Part shown: positions 5,531 to 7,514 of the stretch, one piece after another | Numbering within the stretch: position 1 is the first letter of the stretch | How the letters are laid out: each line of letters starts with the position of its first letter | Assembly (NCBI GenBank): GCA_020631035.1 | Contig: JAHDIA010000289.1 | Coordinates: 1 to 7,514 of the forward strand | DNA: 7,514 bases | Origin: Chitinophagales bacterium | GTDB taxonomy: Bacteria; Bacteroidota; Bacteroidia; Chitinophagales; UBA2359 | Reading direction: 5' to 3' | Program-made: the position numbers and the translations under genes | The notes under the pieces: generated by a model | What the model saw: the letters and a program-made list of their open reading frames with translations, nothing else | Database searches by the model: none | What the model was told of the DNA's origin: nothing

Positions 5531-5683
5531 TTGACGCCGAAGGTCGTGAAATCTCAAGTCAGATGGCTCTATTTATTTTTTCGTTTTACAAAGAGCAAAA
5601 AAATAAATATTTATGGAATCATTTCCCATTCCTTGTGGTTTAACAACAAGACGTTGACTTGACAGCACAAAACCAACAAGCTT

Positions 5684-7514
5684 ATGCAATCATTCAAAAA
5701 ATTACTCAAAATACTTGATGAGTGGAAATGGCATTATGTCCTTGCCACCTTGCTGGTTTTGGCGTCCTCCTTTATTCGGATGTTAGAACCCAAAATCCTA
5801 CAAATCACCATTGACGTTCTAGCATATTTTGTAGGAGAAAAATCACAAATGGCAAAAGCATCCGACGCCTTTGCCAATATGCTATACAAATTATTGCCTG
5901 AGCTTGACAGCAACCCCTTGGGCTATATTTTACTGTTTATAGGAGGACTATTTTTGATCGTATCTCTCTTGCGAAGCCTGACTGCATTTGTAGGAGGTGT
6001 CATTAAATCAGATGCGACCGAAAAGGCGATCAAAAAATTGAGAGACCGAGTGTTCAAACACATTCAGTTATTGCCCATCAAATTTCACGACGAAAACAAA
6101 ACGGGCGAATTGCTTCAACGTTCCACAGGAGACATCGGCACCGTTCGACGATTCATTTTAGAAATCATAGTCGAATTTATCAGACTACTAGGCATATTTG
6201 GAGCAGCTTTTTACTTTATGGCAATTGTACATTTACCGTATGCATTTATAGCTATATGTGTAGTGCCATTCATATTCTTAACTTCTTGGATATTTTTTAT
6301 TAGAGAGAAAAAAGTCTGGGAAGAACACGAAGAGGAAGCCGACAAATTGACCTCCATTGTCTCCGAAAATCTTTCAGGTATTCGAGTGGTACAAGCCTTT
6401 GCCCAACAAGACGAAGAGATTCGCAAATTTGGTGTGCAAAACAAGCGAAAATACAAAATCGGTTTGAGACATATGATGTTGCACGCCAAGTTCTGGCCTT
6501 TCTCCGATTTGTTGGTACACCTACAAGTCGCCATTTCCGTTTTTGCAGGAGGATACTTTGCTCTCAATGGACAAATCAGCGTAGGAGAGTTGGTTAGCTT
6601 CTTAACCTATTCAGTAATGGTGACTTGGCCAATGCAACGGATGGGACGTTTGGTATCACAACTCGGCATGGCATTGGTCGCCATCGACCGTATTTACAAT
6701 ATTTTGGATGCCCCAATTGAAACATACGATGCGTGGGAGGAGATGGACAAAAAACTCAAGGGCGAAATCGTTTTTGACAAAGTACACTTTGCCTATCCCA
6801 ATGAAGAAGTTTTGTTAAAAAATGTCTCTTTTACCATCAATGCAGGAGAAAAAGTGGCAATTGTTGGACCAGCCGCCGCAGGGAAATCAACGCTCATTAA
6901 ATTGTTGATGCGTTTTTACGAACCCGACCAAGGACGTATTCTCTTAGATGGCAAACCGCTAAACGAATATTCCAAAATATATTTACGCAAACATCTTGGG
7001 GTGATTTTACAAAACAACTTTTTGTTTTCTGAAACCATCGGCAACAACATTGCTTATACCCAAAAAAGTGCCTCACAGACAGCCATAGAAGAAGCGGCAG
7101 TTGTGGCAGACATTCACAAAGTAATGCCCAAATTCCCAGATGGCTATGATACTTTTGTAGGCGAAAAAGGTGTCTCCCTTTCAGGTGGTCAAAAACAGCG
7201 GGTCAGTATTGCCCGAACAGTGATGGAAGATGCCGACATTGTCATACTAGATGATTCGACCTCTGCGGTAGATACCGAAACCGAATTTGCCATACAAGAA
7301 CGATTGGCAAAAAAACTCAAAGGCAAAACCACCATTGTCATTGCTCATAGAGTAACCTCAATCCAATTTGCCAACAAAATAATTGTGATGCAAAATGGAG
7401 AGATAGAAGATATGGGAACCCACCAAGAATTGATTGGACGCAATGCTTTTTATCAAAAAATGTTCAATTTGCAACTGGCTTTGGAAGCAGAAATCAAAAA
7501 AGATTCGGAAATGT
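5684..7514 (+). CDS. ABC exporter half-transporter (MdlA/YheI-like), 3' end outside window
   Basis: Open for 610 codons from an ATG at 5684 to the window edge; an in-frame TGA lies shortly upstream and no other ATG intervenes. A type I exporter membrane domain comes first, with helices at about residues 18-35, 79-104, 158-180, 183-206, 272-296 and 300-320, and the conserved ENLSGIRVVQAF segment at 228-239. The nucleotide-binding domain starts near 360: A-loop Tyr371, Walker A GPAAAGKS (395-402), Q-loop Gln443, signature LSGGQ (499-503), Walker B IVILD ending at Asp523, D-loop SAVD (527-530) and switch His555. Two residues depart from consensus: Ala398 replaces the second Walker A glycine, and Asp524 replaces the catalytic Glu. 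Asp at that place is known in MdlA, BmrC/YheI and TM287, one half of heterodimeric exporters, so a partner gene may follow outside the window. It sits in the inner membrane and probably exports a lipid, drug or peptide; substrate not predictable. Nearly complete, as such proteins are usually about 580-620 residues. Confidence 0.93.
   Translation, partial: MQSFKKLLKILDEWKWHYVLATLLVLASSFIRMLEPKILQITIDVLAYFVGEKSQMAKASDAFANMLYKLLPELDSNPLGYILLFIGGLFLIVSLLRSLTAFVGGVIKSDATEKAIKKLRDRVFKHIQLLPIKFHDENKTGELLQRSTGDIGTVRRFILEIIVEFIRLLGIFGAAFYFMAIVHLPYAFIAICVVPFIFLTSWIFFIREKKVWEEHEEEADKLTSIVSENLSGIRVVQAFAQQDEEIRKFGVQNKRKYKIGLRHMMLHAKFWPFSDLLVHLQVAISVFAGGYFALNGQISVGELVSFLTYSVMVTWPMQRMGRLVSQLGMALVAIDRIYNILDAPIETYDAWEEMDKKLKGEIVFDKVHFAYPNEEVLLKNVSFTINAGEKVAIVGPAAAGKSTLIKLLMRFYEPDQGRILLDGKPLNEYSKIYLRKHLGVILQNNFLFSETIGNNIAYTQKSASQTAIEEAAVVADIHKVMPKFPDGYDTFVGEKGVSLSGGQKQRVSIARTVMEDADIVILDDSTSAVDTETEFAIQERLAKKLKGKTTIVIAHRVTSIQFANKIIVMQNGEIEDMGTHQELIGRNAFYQKMFNLQLALEAEIKKDSEM

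Larger units (their letters stand above)
5361..5589. mobile_element. Palindromic MITE-like element, long copy (B) with internal 16-bp insertions
   Basis: Second copy of the element at 931-1088, same orientation, with the same ends (gtaaaatgga and cgttttac) and the same centre (gtcttagc-agg-gctaagac, 5495-5513). It is flanked on both sides by AAA (5358-5360 and 5590-5592), as a 3-bp target duplication would be. It is 229 bp long because four blocks are added: 16 bp at 5384, 15 bp at 5436, 32 bp at about 5464-5495, and a 16-bp palindrome replacing a few bases at 5515. Outside these blocks the two copies are almost identical. It lies between the operon terminator and the ABC transporter start, ending 94 bp before that ATG, so it may be part of that gene's leader. 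Frames read through it on both strands, but none looks like a gene. Confidence 0.8.

Noticed and set aside
5082..5643. Long overlapping frames on both strands across the intergenic repeats
   Set aside because: They run through the terminator and the long palindromic element, and part of one is antisense to the H3TH domain. Palindromic, GC-richer modules keep frames open without implying a gene.

Overview
The window looks like chromosomal DNA of a Bacteroidota bacterium, probably of the Saprospiria/Cytophagia kind. The base composition is AT-rich, the genes lack clear Shine-Dalgarno sites and start behind A/T-rich leaders, and the gene families fit that phylum: a secreted SBBP-type beta-propeller protein, an OmpA-family protein with a short CxIKxxC-like N-terminus, a membrane coiled-coil protein ending in an H3TH domain, and an MdlA/YheI-type ABC exporter. 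The genus cannot be fixed from the sequence.

Layout. 1-879 (minus) is the first 293 codons of a secreted beta-propeller protein that runs off the left edge. 880-1764 is a long intergenic space between divergent genes. It holds two long imperfect palindromes of about 160 bp, each with inverted-repeat ends and 3-bp direct repeats at the edges (931-1088 and 1452-1613), and a 16-bp hairpin module between them. 1765-2205 (plus) is a small protein resembling the pRiA4b ORF-3 family, followed by a weak terminator. 2516-3820 and 3856-5226 (plus) form a two-gene operon: an envelope protein with three OmpA-like repeats, only the last of which keeps the full peptidoglycan-binding signature, then a membrane-anchored coiled-coil protein with a C-terminal helix-hairpin-helix domain. 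After it come a nested palindrome (5233-5284), a strong intrinsic terminator (5306-5340) and a second, longer copy of the first palindromic element (5361-5589). 5684-7514 (plus) is an ABC exporter half-transporter, cut by the right edge about 610 codons in, with a non-canonical ATP site typical of one half of a heterodimer.

How the parts fit. By topology, the OmpA-like protein should sit outside the inner membrane with its last domain on peptidoglycan, while the coiled-coil protein should have its rod and H3TH domain in the cytoplasm. The pair could link envelope and cytoplasm or DNA; this is inference. The most unusual material is non-coding. The two copies of the palindromic element differ mainly by clean insertions of 15-16 or 32 bp, most of them small self-complementary modules, and a related 16-mer stands alone at 1394-1409. 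The 1452-1613 element shares a core motif with the other two, so all three may belong to one superfamily of non-autonomous, hairpin-forming mobile repeats.
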